64,000 bases of DNA from Microbacterium telephonicum (GTDB lineage Bacteria; Actinomycetota; Actinomycetes; Actinomycetales; Microbacteriaceae): NCBI RefSeq assembly GCF_003651225.1, contig NZ_RCDB01000001.1, forward strand, positions 744,001 through 808,000. Direction: 5' to 3'. Below, one piece after another: positions 51,839 to 60,877 of this stretch. The notes below the pieces were generated by a model. That model worked only from the letters and a program-made list of their open reading frames with translations. It made no database searches and had not been told where the DNA came from. Both the position numbers and the translations under genes were made by a program. Position 1 is the stretch's first letter; the number at the start of each line of letters is the position of its first letter.

Positions 51839-53663
51839 CCGCCTCGCCGCGGGAGCCTCCGACGTGACCGATCCGCTGCGGCCCGCCGACCACGCCGACG
51901 CACCCGCCCCCTCCGGCGACAGCGCGATCGCACAGCCGAAGCTCGGATTCGTCGGGTGGACGCGGTGGGGCTGGCGTCAGCTCACGAGCATGCGGACGGC
52001 CCTCGTGCTGCTGCTGCTGCTCGCCGTCGCCGCGATCCCCGGGTCGATCGTGCCGCAGCGCAGTGCCGACCCGAACGGCGTCAGCCAGTTCCGCGTCGAC
52101 AACCCCGACCTGTTCCCGATCCTCGACGGCATGCAGCTGTTCGACGTGTACACGTCGGCCTGGTTCTCGGCGATCTACATCCTGCTGTTCATCTCGCTCA
52201 TCGGCTGCGTCATCCCGCGCACGAAGCACCACTGGCAGGCGCTGCGGGCCCGGCCGCCGCGTACCCCCGCGCGCCTCGCGCGGCTCGACGACCACGCCGA
52301 GACGCTGATCCCCGTCACCGGGGGCGAAGACCCGGTCGTCGCCGCCGGACGCGCGATCGACCTCGCCCAGGCACAGCTCAAGCGCGGCGGATACCGCGTC
52401 GAGCGCTACGACCGCGGCGACGTGGCATCCGTCTCGGCCGAGCGCGGCTACCTGCGCGAGACCGGCAACCTCGTCTTCCACGGCGCCCTGGTCGGCGTGT
52501 TGATCGCCGTCGGCGTCGGCGGCGGACTCACCTACACGGGGCAGACCGTCATCACCGAGGGCGCGAGCTTCGTCAACTCGCCGGGTCTCGGCTACACGTC
52601 GTTCAACCCCGGCCGCTTCGTCGACACGAACGCGCTGCCGCCCTACACGGTCACGCTCGACAGCTTCGACGTCACCTACACGCCGATCGGCGAGCAGGGC
52701 CAGGGCCAGGCCGGCGACTTCGCCGCCCACGTCACCGTGCAGGAGCCGGGGCAGGACGCCCGGGAGGGCGACATCCGCGTGAACCACCCGCTCGACGTGG
52801 TGGGGGAGCGGCTCTACCTCATGGGCAACGGCTACGCCCCGACGATCACGGTGCGCGACGCCGACGGGAACGTCGTGTTCCGCGAAGACGTCGAGTTCCT
52901 CCCGCAGGACGCCAACATGACCTCGCTCGGCGTCGTCAAGGTGCCCGACGGTCTGCCCCAGCAGATGGGCCTCGTCGGCTTCTTCTATCCGAGCGCCGCG
53001 AACCTGAACACCGGCGCGTTCACGTCGGCGTTCGGCGACCTGCTCAACCCGATGCTGACCCTCGACGTGTACGTCGGCGATCTCGGCATCGACGACGGCA
53101 CCCCGCGCAACGTGTACGCCCTCGACACCGGCGACATGACGCAGCTCACCGGCCGCGCCATCGACGTGCCGTCGCTGGAACTCGCCCCCGGCGAGACCGC
53201 CGACCTGCCCGACGGCCTCGGCACCGTCACGTTCGAGAACGCGACGCAGGAGGGCGCCCCTGAGGCGGTCAAGCGCTACGTGTCGCTGTCGGTGCACCGC
53301 GACGTCGGTGCGCCGTGGGTGCTGACCTTCGCGATCATCGCGCTGGCCGGCCTCCTGGCCGCGCTGTTCGTGCCGCGTCGTCGCATGTGGGTGAAGGCGA
53401 CCCCGACGGATGCCGGGCTGCGCATCGAGTACGCCGGTCTCGCCCGCGGCGAGGACCCCGCCATCGCCGCCGCCGTCGCCCAGCTCTCCCGCGAGCACGG
53501 CGAGGCGCTGGGCGTGCCGGCGGGCGACACCCCGGGTGATGGCGGAGCTGGCGGCGCTGCGGCCGGTGGTTCCGGCGTTTCCGGTGCGTCCGATGCTTCT
53601 GGTGACGGGGCCGACGCCGAGTCGCCGCGCCCGCCCTCCGAGACCCCTCCGAAAGTAGACTGA
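51819..53663 (+). CDS. resB: Cytochrome c biogenesis protein ResB
   Basis: System II heme-handling protein of 614 residues. Three N-terminal helices (SMRTALVLLLLLAVAAIPGS; WFSAIYILLFISLIGCVIP; near 215-235), a large extracytoplasmic domain and a C-terminal helix. It partners CcsB. The last 60 residues are a Gly/Ala/Ser/Asp-rich tail whose codons (GGT, GCT, GTT, TCT) depart from the gene's usual GC-ending choice. GTG 51819 is the start; GTG 51864 would remove 15 residues. Confidence 0.94.
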   Translation: MSNSRSDRLAAGASDVTDPLRPADHADAPAPSGDSAIAQPKLGFVGWTRWGWRQLTSMRTALVLLLLLAVAAIPGSIVPQRSADPNGVSQFRVDNPDLFPILDGMQLFDVYTSAWFSAIYILLFISLIGCVIPRTKHHWQALRARPPRTPARLARLDDHAETLIPVTGGEDPVVAAGRAIDLAQAQLKRGGYRVERYDRGDVASVSAERGYLRETGNLVFHGALVGVLIAVGVGGGLTYTGQTVITEGASFVNSPGLGYTSFNPGRFVDTNALPPYTVTLDSFDVTYTPIGEQGQGQAGDFAAHVTVQEPGQDAREGDIRVNHPLDVVGERLYLMGNGYAPTITVRDADGNVVFREDVEFLPQDANMTSLGVVKVPDGLPQQMGLVGFFYPSAANLNTGAFTSAFGDLLNPMLTLDVYVGDLGIDDGTPRNVYALDTGDMTQLTGRAIDVPSLELAPGETADLPDGLGTVTFENATQEGAPEAVKRYVSLSVHRDVGAPWVLTFAIIALAGLLAALFVPRRRMWVKATPTDAGLRIEYAGLARGEDPAIAAAVAQLSREHGEALGVPAGDTPGDGGAGGAAAGGSGVSGASDASGDGADAESPRPPSETPPKVD

Positions 53664-53668
53664 CCCGC

Positions 53669-54754
53669 ATGCCCGAGACCGGACTCTCGCTCGACTCCGC
53701 CTCCGTCGTCCTGGTGTGGACGGCGATCGCGATCTACGCCCTCGCGTTCATCGCCTACGCCGTCGACCTCGCCCGACGCTCCGACCAGGCGCTGAAGGCC
53801 AAGGACGCCGTCGAGGCGCGCGTGCTCGTGGGCGCGGCCGCATCCGCGGGTCGTGCTGCAGGCGGCGCGGGCGGAGCGGGGCAGACGATCGAGGAGATCC
53901 GCGCGGAGGAGGCGGCCGCGGGCGTCGACCTCGAAGCCCGTATCGGTGCGCGTCGCCGCTACCTCTGGGCGCGCATCGGCACGTCGCTGACGGTGCTGGG
54001 CTTCGTCTTCCACGTCGGCGCGACCGTGCTGCGCGGCATCGCCGCCGAGCGGGTGCCGTGGTCGAACATGTACGAGTTCGCCCTCACCGGCACGACCCTC
54101 GTCATCGCCGTCTACCTCGTGGTGCTGCTGCGCTACGACCTGCGGTTCCTGGGATCGTTCGTGACCGGACTCGTGATCGTGCTGCTCGGCGGCGCGATCC
54201 TCGCCTACTACGTCGAGGTCGTCCCCCTCGCCGACCCGCTCAAGAGCATCTGGCTGGTCGTGCACGTGTTCGTCGCATCGCTGGCGACGGCGCTGCTCGC
54301 CCTCGCCTTCGCGCTGTCGGTGCTGCAGCTCATGCAGCACCGACGCGAGCGGCTCGCCGTGGCGGCGGCCGCCGCATCCGCGTCGACGGAGGGCGGCAAG
54401 CCGCGCCGGCAGGGGCCGCGCTTCCTGCGGACGCTGCCGTCGGCCGACGCACTCGAGTCGCTCGCCTATCGCTTCACGATCATCGGCTTCATCTTCTGGA
54501 CGTTCACGCTGATCGCCGGCTCGATCTGGGCCAACGACGCGTGGGGTCGCTACTGGGGCTTCGACACGAAGGAAGTGTGGACCTTCGTCATCTGGGTGCT
54601 CTACGCCGGCTACATCCACGCGCGCGCGACGCGCGGCTGGCGCGGAACCCGGTCGGCCTGGCTGTCGATCGTCGGCTTCAGCGCAGTGATGTTCAACTTC
54701 ACGATCGTGAACCAGTTCTTCAAGGGTCTGCACGTCTACAGCGGCCTGAGCTGA
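53669..54754 (+). CDS. ccsB: Cytochrome c heme-attachment protein CcsB
   Basis: A 361-residue membrane protein (CcsA/CcmF superfamily) that forms the cytochrome c synthetase with ResB. The heme-binding WWD-type motif reads WANDAWGRYWGFDTKEVW, with further conserved histidines in the helices. Residues 50-85 form an alanine/glycine-rich cytoplasmic insert. TAGACT ends seven bases before ATG 53669 and overlaps the resB stop, so an internal leaderless promoter is possible. Confidence 0.94.
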   Translation: MPETGLSLDSASVVLVWTAIAIYALAFIAYAVDLARRSDQALKAKDAVEARVLVGAAASAGRAAGGAGGAGQTIEEIRAEEAAAGVDLEARIGARRRYLWARIGTSLTVLGFVFHVGATVLRGIAAERVPWSNMYEFALTGTTLVIAVYLVVLLRYDLRFLGSFVTGLVIVLLGGAILAYYVEVVPLADPLKSIWLVVHVFVASLATALLALAFALSVLQLMQHRRERLAVAAAAASASTEGGKPRRQGPRFLRTLPSADALESLAYRFTIIGFIFWTFTLIAGSIWANDAWGRYWGFDTKEVWTFVIWVLYAGYIHARATRGWRGTRSAWLSIVGFSAVMFNFTIVNQFFKGLHVYSGLS

Positions 54755-54794
54755 GCCCCGCCGGGGTCGACGTTTGCGGCCTGACCTGGGTGCG

Positions 54795-54973
54795 TGTCAC
54801 GCAAATGGCGGGTGCCGGCCGCGCTGACCGGCGCATTGCGTGACGTGGCCGGGGCGCGTGTCACGGGAACGGTCGGTGGAGGCCGCGCTGACCGGCGTAT
54901 TGCGTGACATGGCTGGGGTGCGTGTCACACGAACGGTCGGTGGCGGGCGGTGGATGCGTCACTTCGTGTGACA
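54795..54973. repeat. Three 51-bp palindromic units (family A, site 4)
   Basis: Units at 54795-54845, 54859-54909 and 54923-54973, each 51 bp with 13-nt linkers. The third has perfect ends TGTCACACGAA and TTCGTGTGACA. The first two share a long internal match (CGCGCTGACCGGCG), showing recent duplication. They lie between the convergent ends of ccsB and the YhgE/Pip gene. Apart from this array and the terminator at 55024, the stretch 54755-55076 holds nothing recognizable. Confidence 0.92.
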
Positions 54974-55023
54974 TGCCCAAGGCGTGCGCTCCCAGCCACC
55001 CAGCCTCGCCCCGCAGAAACGCG

Positions 55024-55059
55024 AAGGCCCCGAGGCGCTTGCAGCGATCCCGGGGCCTT
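55024..55059. terminator. Hairpin terminator between ccsB and the YhgE/Pip gene
   Basis: AAGGCCCCG at 55024-55032 pairs perfectly with CGGGGCCTT at 55051-55059 around an 18-nt loop, 18 bp past the stop of the leftward YhgE/Pip gene. On that strand CGCGTTTCTG follows, the nearest thing to a T-run. It may work in both directions. Confidence 0.65.
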
Positions 55060-55076
55060 CCGGCCGTGCGGCGGGC

Positions 55077-57113
55077 TCAGGCGAGCGCGGGCGACGCCTT
55101 CAGCACGGCGGATGCGGTCGTCGCGCGGCGGCGGGCCACGGCGAGCACGCTGACGAGGAAGGCGAGCGCGCCCCAGACGATCATGCCGGTGAGGCTTGCG
55201 GCCACACCGGTCGCGGGGGTCAACGCCGCGAGCATCGCGGTGTATGCCGGACTCGTCGGCATGAGCGCCGCGATCGAGGTCAGCACACCGGGAACCGTCG
55301 AGACGATGCCGGTCGCGACCGCGAGCACGCCCACCAGCGCGCTGATCCAGCGGCCCGCGCCGCCGAAGACCGCGACGAGGGCCTGGTTGACGGCCGCGAA
55401 CACGACTCCCGCGACGACGCTCAGTCCGGCGAATGCCCACCAGGTGCCCGCATCGTAGGACGCCGCGAGCTGGACGATACCGGCCACGAGCGCCCCCTGC
55501 AGCGCGCCGATCCCGGCGGCCGGGAGGAACGCGCGCAGCGCCAGCAGCACCGACGGGCGGCGCGAGCTGAGCGCGCCGCGCGGCACCGCCTGCAGCGCCA
55601 CGAACGACGCGAGTCCGCCGAACCACAGCGCGAGCATCGCCAGCAGCGGGATCGCCGAGGCGCCGAAGAGGTTGGTGCCGACGCCCTCGGCCGTGACCGG
55701 GTTCGCCACGACCGTCGCGAGGTCGGTGGCCTCGGCATCCGAATAGGTCGGGATCTGGTCGACCGCGGTCGTGAGACCGTCGGCGAGCGTGTTGGTGCCC
55801 GTGGCGAGTTCGCCGACACCGTCGGAGAGCTGCGTCGCACCGTCGGCGAGCTGCGTGGCGCCGTCGGCGAGCTGCGTGGCACCCGAAGCGAGGCCGTCGG
55901 CGCCGGTCTGCAGCTGGCCCGCGCCGCTCGCGAGCGCCGTGGCTCCCGCGGTGGACTGGTCGACCCCGCCCGCGAGCTGGTCGAGTCCGCCCGCGAGCGT
56001 TCCGATGTTGGTCGCGATCGTGTCGAACTGTCCGGCGATCTGTGCGGTGGCTTCGCGGTCGAAGGTCGTCAGGCCGTCGCTGACGCCCTGGGTCGCGGCG
56101 ATCACGCCGCCGGCGCCCTGCATGGCGGTGGGATCGACAGCGGCGGTGAGCTGCGCGCAGAAGGCGGGTGCAGCACCGGATGCCGCGCACCCCGAAGCCA
56201 GCTGCCCGAGCCCCGCGATGTAGGCCTTCGTCGCGGTCGCCGCCGTCGCGGCGCCGTCGCTGAGCTTCGCGGGGACGAGCCCCGTCGCCCGCAGCTGCGC
56301 CGCGCCGCCGGAGACACCGGCCGCGAGCTGAGACGCACCCGCGCCGGCCTCGCGGGTCTTCTGCGCGATCGTGCCGAGACCGCCGGCCAGCTGCGTCGCG
56401 CCGCTGCCGAGTCCGCCGATGCCGTCGGCGATCTGCCCGGCGCCGTCGCCGAGCTGGGCGGCCCCCGACGAGAGGGCCGAGGCGCCGTCCGGCAGCTGCG
56501 CGGCGCCGTCGGCGGCCTGCGCGGCGCCGTCGGCGAGCTGGTGCGCGCCGTCGGCGGCCTCGCCCAGCTGATCGCCGATAGTCGTGAAGCCCAGCAGCAC
56601 GTTCTCGAGGTACACCTCCGACAGCTGCTGCCCCATGAGGGAGGCCGCCGCCTGCGTCACCTGCGCCGTGATCGCGTCGTCGACGATGTGCGCGTCGGGC
56701 GCGGTCTCGACCTGGATGGTCGCCTTCTCGGGCGTCGATCCGGGCGCCGTCGAGGTCGCCGCGGCCGAGAAGTTCTGCGGGATCGTCACGACGGCGTTGT
56801 AGGTGCCGTCGGCGAGGCCCTCAGCGGCGTCGTCGGTGTTGGAGATCGTCCAGGTGAGGTTGCTCGGGATGTCGTCGGAGCCCTCCACGAGCCCGGCGGT
56901 GAGCTGACGGCCGAGCGGCGCCATCTGTCCGCCCACGGTGACCGGCTCATCGTCGTTGACGACGGCGACGGTCATCGCGTCGAGCCGCTCGGTGGGGTTG
57001 TAGAGCGCCGTGATGAGGATGCCGCCGATGACGACGGGCAGCAGCAGCACGCCGACGAGGGTCAGCCACGTGACGGGCTTGCGGGAGCGGGCGCGTTCCA
57101 GGGGGAGGGTCAT
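55077..57113 (-). CDS. YhgE/Pip-family membrane protein
   Basis: A 678-residue ABC-2-like membrane protein. One N-terminal helix (about 18-38) is followed by a large extracytoplasmic part dominated by imperfect seven-residue repeats of the type QLADGA (about 185-440), predicted as a long helical stalk, then five to six C-terminal helices. Family members serve as phage receptors or assist small-molecule export. It overlaps the MMPL gene by four bases, so the two work together under the divergent TetR. Confidence 0.92.
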   Translation of the reverse strand: MTLPLERARSRKPVTWLTLVGVLLLPVVIGGILITALYNPTERLDAMTVAVVNDDEPVTVGGQMAPLGRQLTAGLVEGSDDIPSNLTWTISNTDDAAEGLADGTYNAVVTIPQNFSAAATSTAPGSTPEKATIQVETAPDAHIVDDAITAQVTQAAASLMGQQLSEVYLENVLLGFTTIGDQLGEAADGAHQLADGAAQAADGAAQLPDGASALSSGAAQLGDGAGQIADGIGGLGSGATQLAGGLGTIAQKTREAGAGASQLAAGVSGGAAQLRATGLVPAKLSDGAATAATATKAYIAGLGQLASGCAASGAAPAFCAQLTAAVDPTAMQGAGGVIAATQGVSDGLTTFDREATAQIAGQFDTIATNIGTLAGGLDQLAGGVDQSTAGATALASGAGQLQTGADGLASGATQLADGATQLADGATQLSDGVGELATGTNTLADGLTTAVDQIPTYSDAEATDLATVVANPVTAEGVGTNLFGASAIPLLAMLALWFGGLASFVALQAVPRGALSSRRPSVLLALRAFLPAAGIGALQGALVAGIVQLAASYDAGTWWAFAGLSVVAGVVFAAVNQALVAVFGGAGRWISALVGVLAVATGIVSTVPGVLTSIAALMPTSPAYTAMLAALTPATGVAASLTGMIVWGALAFLVSVLAVARRRATTASAVLKASPALA

Positions 57114-60007
57114 GAGATCACCTGCGTGTCGGTCGCCGGGGCGGGGGAGTCGGTGGTGTGCGCCCGCAGCGCGAGCGATTCCACGCTCGGCCGGTGGGCG
57201 TCGGAGAGGAGGTCGAGCGCGGCGCTCTCGCGGCGCGTCGAGACCACGAGGGTCAGCGGGATGCCCTCGGCGCGGGCCGTCGCGGCGTCGCGCAGGATCG
57301 CGGCGGCCTGGTCGCGATCGGACCCGGTGAGGGCGTCGATCCCGTCGATCGCGACGAGGCGGGTACGCCCGGCGACGGCGCGACGCAGCTCCTTGAGCGG
57401 CGCCTCGGACCCGTCGAGCAGGGCGACACCGACGTGGCTGCGCACCCAGGCGGCGCGGCCGGGCAGCAGGTGCCCCGACACGCGCAGGCGTCCGTCCGTC
57501 GGGGTGAGGCGTCCGGCGACGGTGAGCACGAAGGCGCGCGCCGCGCGCGGGTCGGATGCCGTCACCACGAGCGTGCCGCCGTGCTCGACACGGAAGTCGG
57601 CACCGTCGAACAGCGTCACTTCGCCCGCCTCTCCGGCGCCCTCGGCGACGACGCTCACGCCCTCGCCGACGAGCGGACCGGTGTAGTCCGGTTCGGGCCA
57701 CGCGGCGAGCTTCAGCTCGCGCTCGACGGCCTCGCCCTCGATGTCGAAGTGCGGCAGGATGCGGTCGAGCCAGCGCGGCATCCACCATGCCTTCTCGCCC
57801 AGCAGTGCCATGATCGCCGGGACGAGCGTCATCCGCACGAGGAACGCGTCGACGCCGATGCCGACCGCCAAGCCGAGCGCGATGGGTTTGATCGAACTGT
57901 CGCCCTCGGGAACGAACGCCGCGAACACGGCGAACATGATCACGGCGGCGGCGGTGACGACACGCGCCGACGCGGTGAAGCCGCTGCGTACGGCCGCAAC
58001 CGCCGTCGCCCGATCCGCGCGGCCGCGGCGGGCGCGGCGAGCGTGCACGTAGTCCTCCCGCATCCGCGAGACGAGGAACACCTCGTAGTCCATCGCGAGT
58101 CCGAACAGCACGCCCATGAGGATGATCGGCATGAAGCTGATCACCGGCCCGGTGCGCGTCACGTGCAGGGCCTCGGCGAACCAGCCCCACTCGAACACGG
58201 CGGCGACGACGCCGAACGCGGCGAGGATCGACAGCAGGTAGCCGAGCGTCGCCTTCAGCGGCACCCAGATCGAGCGGAACACGATCATCAGCAGGATGAA
58301 GGAGAGCCCCACGACGAACAGGCCGAACGGCAGCAGGGCGGCGCCGAGCCGGTCGGAGATGTCGATGCCGACGGCGGTGAAGCCGGTGACCTTGAGGTCG
58401 ACGCCGTACTCGTCGAGCCATTCGTCGTGGTGCGAGCGCAGCTCGCGCACGAGGTCGGCGGTGGCCGGATCGTCGGGAGCCGTCTCGGGAACGATCTGGA
58501 TGAGGCCGGTGTCGGCGGTCTCGTTCGGGGTCGCGAGGGCGACCTCCTTGACGCCCGGGATGCTCTCGACCTCCGCCTTGAGATCGGCCATGAGGCCCAG
58601 CGGGTCGGTCGAGGTGACGATCGTCCCGGTCATCACCAGCGGGCCGTTCGATCCCGGCCCGAAGTGCTCGGCGTTGAGGTCGTACGCCTGACGCGCCTCG
58701 CTCGAGGTGGGCTGCACGCCCGCGTTCGGCAGTGCCAGGTGCAGGCTCGCCGCGGGGATCGCCATGATGCCGAGGGTCACCACGACGGCGATCGTCGTGA
58801 CGACGGGGTGCCGCGTGACGAGCATGACCCAGCGGTTGGGGCGCTTCACTGGCGCAGACACAGGGGCGGATGCCGGTGCGGTCGCCGGTGCCGGGGATGC
58901 GGCATCCGCATCGGGCGAGCCGGCGGACGCGGGTGCGGCATCCGTCTTCCGGGTGCGCACGCCGCGGCGCAGCAGGCCGTGGCCCCAGCCGACCACGCGG
59001 CCCTTCGCGAAGCCGAGGAGGGCGGGGGTGAGGGTGATCGCGACGAGCACGGCGATCGCGACCGCGACGGCCGCGGCGATGCCCATGGTCGTGAGGAACG
59101 GGATGCCGGCGAAGCCCAGGCCGATGAGGGCGATGAGCACCGTGACGCCGGCGAAGACGACGGCGGAGCCGGCCGTGCCGGTCGCTCGGGCGGCGGATTC
59201 CTCGGGATCCATCCCGCTGCGCACCTGGTCCTGATGTCGCGCGACGATGAACAGGGCGTAGTCGATGCCGACCGCCAGACCCAGCATCACCGCCAGCATC
59301 GGCGTGGTCGACGACACCGACACGAACGCGGTCGACACGTAGATCAGCGCGACGGCGAGCCCCACGCCGATGAGCGCGCTCACGAGCGGGAACCACGCCA
59401 CCGCGAACGAGCGGAACGTGACGATCAGCACGAACAGCGCGATGAGCACGCCGACGGCCTCGATGATCGACAGTGCGGGGATCGACGTCGAGAAGAGGTC
59501 GCCGCCGAGGGCGGAGGTGGCACCCTCGGGCAGGTCGGCGCGGAAGTCGGCCGTGATCTGCTCGATGTCGTCCTTCGTTTCGGCCGACACGCTCGTGGCC
59601 TGCCCGTCGAACTGCACCTGCACGATGGCCGCGCGACCGTCGTCGGAGACGAGCCCCGACACCATCTCGTCGAACGGGTCGGTGACCGCGGTCACCCCGT
59701 CGACGTCACCGAGCCGGTCCGTGACGTCGGTGATCTCGCTGCGGTACGGCTCGTCCTCGACGCTCGCGCCCTCGGTGGCGACGATCACGAACTGCGCGCT
59801 CGCGCCGCTGGCCTGCGGGAAGGTGCGATCGAGCAGCTGGATGCCCTCCTGCGCCTCGGTGCCCGGGATGGAGAACGAGTTGTCGGTGCCCTTCATGAAC
59901 AGGGCGACACCGCCGCCGGCGAGACCGAGCAGCACGAGCCACGCGATCAGCACGCGCCAGGCGTGACGGTACGACCAGCGGCCGAGCGAGTACAGGAATG
60001 TGGACAC
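57110..60007 (-). CDS. MMPL transporter with fused degenerate ABC-ATPase-like domain
   Basis: An RND-superfamily exporter of 965 residues with two six-helix halves (first half from residue 15, second from about 395), including GLAVGIDYALFIVARHQ and FGLAMDYEVFLVSRMRED, the Asp-Tyr pairs used for proton coupling. Residues about 780-935 resemble an ABC ATPase, but the P-loop reads VVTASDPRAARAF instead of GxxGxGKS and there is no LSGGQ; a Walker-B-like RLVAIDGIDAL remains. GTG 60007 is preceded by GGAG. Probably drug or lipid export. Confidence 0.9.
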   Translation of the reverse strand: MSTFLYSLGRWSYRHAWRVLIAWLVLLGLAGGGVALFMKGTDNSFSIPGTEAQEGIQLLDRTFPQASGASAQFVIVATEGASVEDEPYRSEITDVTDRLGDVDGVTAVTDPFDEMVSGLVSDDGRAAIVQVQFDGQATSVSAETKDDIEQITADFRADLPEGATSALGGDLFSTSIPALSIIEAVGVLIALFVLIVTFRSFAVAWFPLVSALIGVGLAVALIYVSTAFVSVSSTTPMLAVMLGLAVGIDYALFIVARHQDQVRSGMDPEESAARATGTAGSAVVFAGVTVLIALIGLGFAGIPFLTTMGIAAAVAVAIAVLVAITLTPALLGFAKGRVVGWGHGLLRRGVRTRKTDAAPASAGSPDADAASPAPATAPASAPVSAPVKRPNRWVMLVTRHPVVTTIAVVVTLGIMAIPAASLHLALPNAGVQPTSSEARQAYDLNAEHFGPGSNGPLVMTGTIVTSTDPLGLMADLKAEVESIPGVKEVALATPNETADTGLIQIVPETAPDDPATADLVRELRSHHDEWLDEYGVDLKVTGFTAVGIDISDRLGAALLPFGLFVVGLSFILLMIVFRSIWVPLKATLGYLLSILAAFGVVAAVFEWGWFAEALHVTRTGPVISFMPIILMGVLFGLAMDYEVFLVSRMREDYVHARRARRGRADRATAVAAVRSGFTASARVVTAAAVIMFAVFAAFVPEGDSSIKPIALGLAVGIGVDAFLVRMTLVPAIMALLGEKAWWMPRWLDRILPHFDIEGEAVERELKLAAWPEPDYTGPLVGEGVSVVAEGAGEAGEVTLFDGADFRVEHGGTLVVTASDPRAARAFVLTVAGRLTPTDGRLRVSGHLLPGRAAWVRSHVGVALLDGSEAPLKELRRAVAGRTRLVAIDGIDALTGSDRDQAAAILRDAATARAEGIPLTLVVSTRRESAALDLLSDAHRPSVESLALRAHTTDSPAPATDTQVIS

Positions 60008-60041
60008 GGGCGCTCCGGTGGGTGCTTTTTCACGGACGATC

Positions 60042-60074
60042 GATACAGCGCTGTATCCGATACACAGATGTATC
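60042..60074. promoter_or_regulatory. Twin TetR operators
   Basis: Two 16-bp palindromes one base apart: GATACA-GCGC-TGTATC at 60042-60057 and GATACA-CAGA-TGTATC at 60059-60074. They lie between the divergent MMPL gene and tetR. TATCCT at 60071-60076 may be the tetR -10. Spacing places the two sites on almost the same helix face for cooperative binding. Confidence 0.85.
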
Positions 60075-60140
60075 CTAAGGGCGTCGCTCGTCGCAAATCT
60101 GTGGACTGGGTGTGAACATGAGGGGACAGGAGGAGAGCGG

Positions 60141-60767
60141 ATGTCGGAGGTCACCACCCGGGCCGGGTCGCGTCGCCGCGAGCAGACGCGCGCGCGGCTG
60201 CTGGATGCCGCCCACGCGGTGTTCGCCGAGGTCGGCATGGATGCGGCATCCGTCGAGATGATCTGCGAACGCGCCGGGTTCACGCGCGGCGCGTTCTACT
60301 CCAACTTCGAGTCGAAGGACGAGCTGTTCGTCGCCCTCGTCGCCCAGCTCACCGACGCCAAGCTCGAAGAGGTCGCCGTGCGCGTGCGCGATCTCGGTCC
60401 GCGGGAGGACCTCGACCCGTCCCTTCTCGTGCGCGAGGTCGTGGGGCAGAGCTTCGGCGCGAACTTCGAGCCCCACCTGTTCAGCGAGCTGCGCACGCAG
60501 GCGCTGCGCGACCCGCGGCTGGCGGCGGCCTACCTCGGCCTGCAGGATGCGATGGCCGGCCGCGTCGCCGACATCATCCGCCATGTCGTGGAGGTGTACG
60601 GCTTCCGGGTGCGCCTGCCGATCGAGGAGGCTGCGCGCCTGCTCGTCGACGTCGCCGACGACACGTGTACGCGCGCGATCCTCGAGGGCGCGAGCCCCGC
60701 GCAGATGAACGCGACCATCAACGCGCGGATGGAGACCGTGGCCGGGCTGCTCGTCGAAGCGCCCTGA
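60141..60767 (+). CDS. TetR-family repressor of the MMPL-YhgE operon
   Basis: A 208-residue repressor. The N-terminal HTH covers about 12-58 (TRARLLDAAHAVFAEVGMDA, then SVEMICERAGFTRGAFYSNF, a strong TetR signature). The C-terminal ligand domain is helical and of unknown specificity. ATG 60141 follows AGGAGGAG. It diverges from the MMPL/YhgE operon over two operator-like palindromes, so autoregulation and repression of the exporter are expected. Confidence 0.92.
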   Translation: MSEVTTRAGSRRREQTRARLLDAAHAVFAEVGMDAASVEMICERAGFTRGAFYSNFESKDELFVALVAQLTDAKLEEVAVRVRDLGPREDLDPSLLVREVVGQSFGANFEPHLFSELRTQALRDPRLAAAYLGLQDAMAGRVADIIRHVVEVYGFRVRLPIEEAARLLVDVADDTCTRAILEGASPAQMNATINARMETVAGLLVEAP

Positions 60768-60804
60768 CCCTCTGCCGCCGGCATCCGCGCGCCGACCCCG
60801 TGCA

Positions 60805-60877
60805 TTCGTGAGGGGATGTGCGTTCGGGAGGATGGATGCGGGGGATTCACCCTCCTGAACGCACATCTCCTCCCGAA
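60805..60877. repeat. 27-bp-arm palindrome overlapping the menC stop (family D)
   Basis: Arms at 60805-60831 and 60851-60877 pair with three changes (two G-T-compatible), around a 19-nt loop. The core GATGTGCGTTC is matched by GAACGCACATC. The menC stop codon (60849-60847) lies in the loop and the last residues of MenC are encoded by the right arm. It sits between convergent tetR and menC and could terminate both. Confidence 0.75.
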
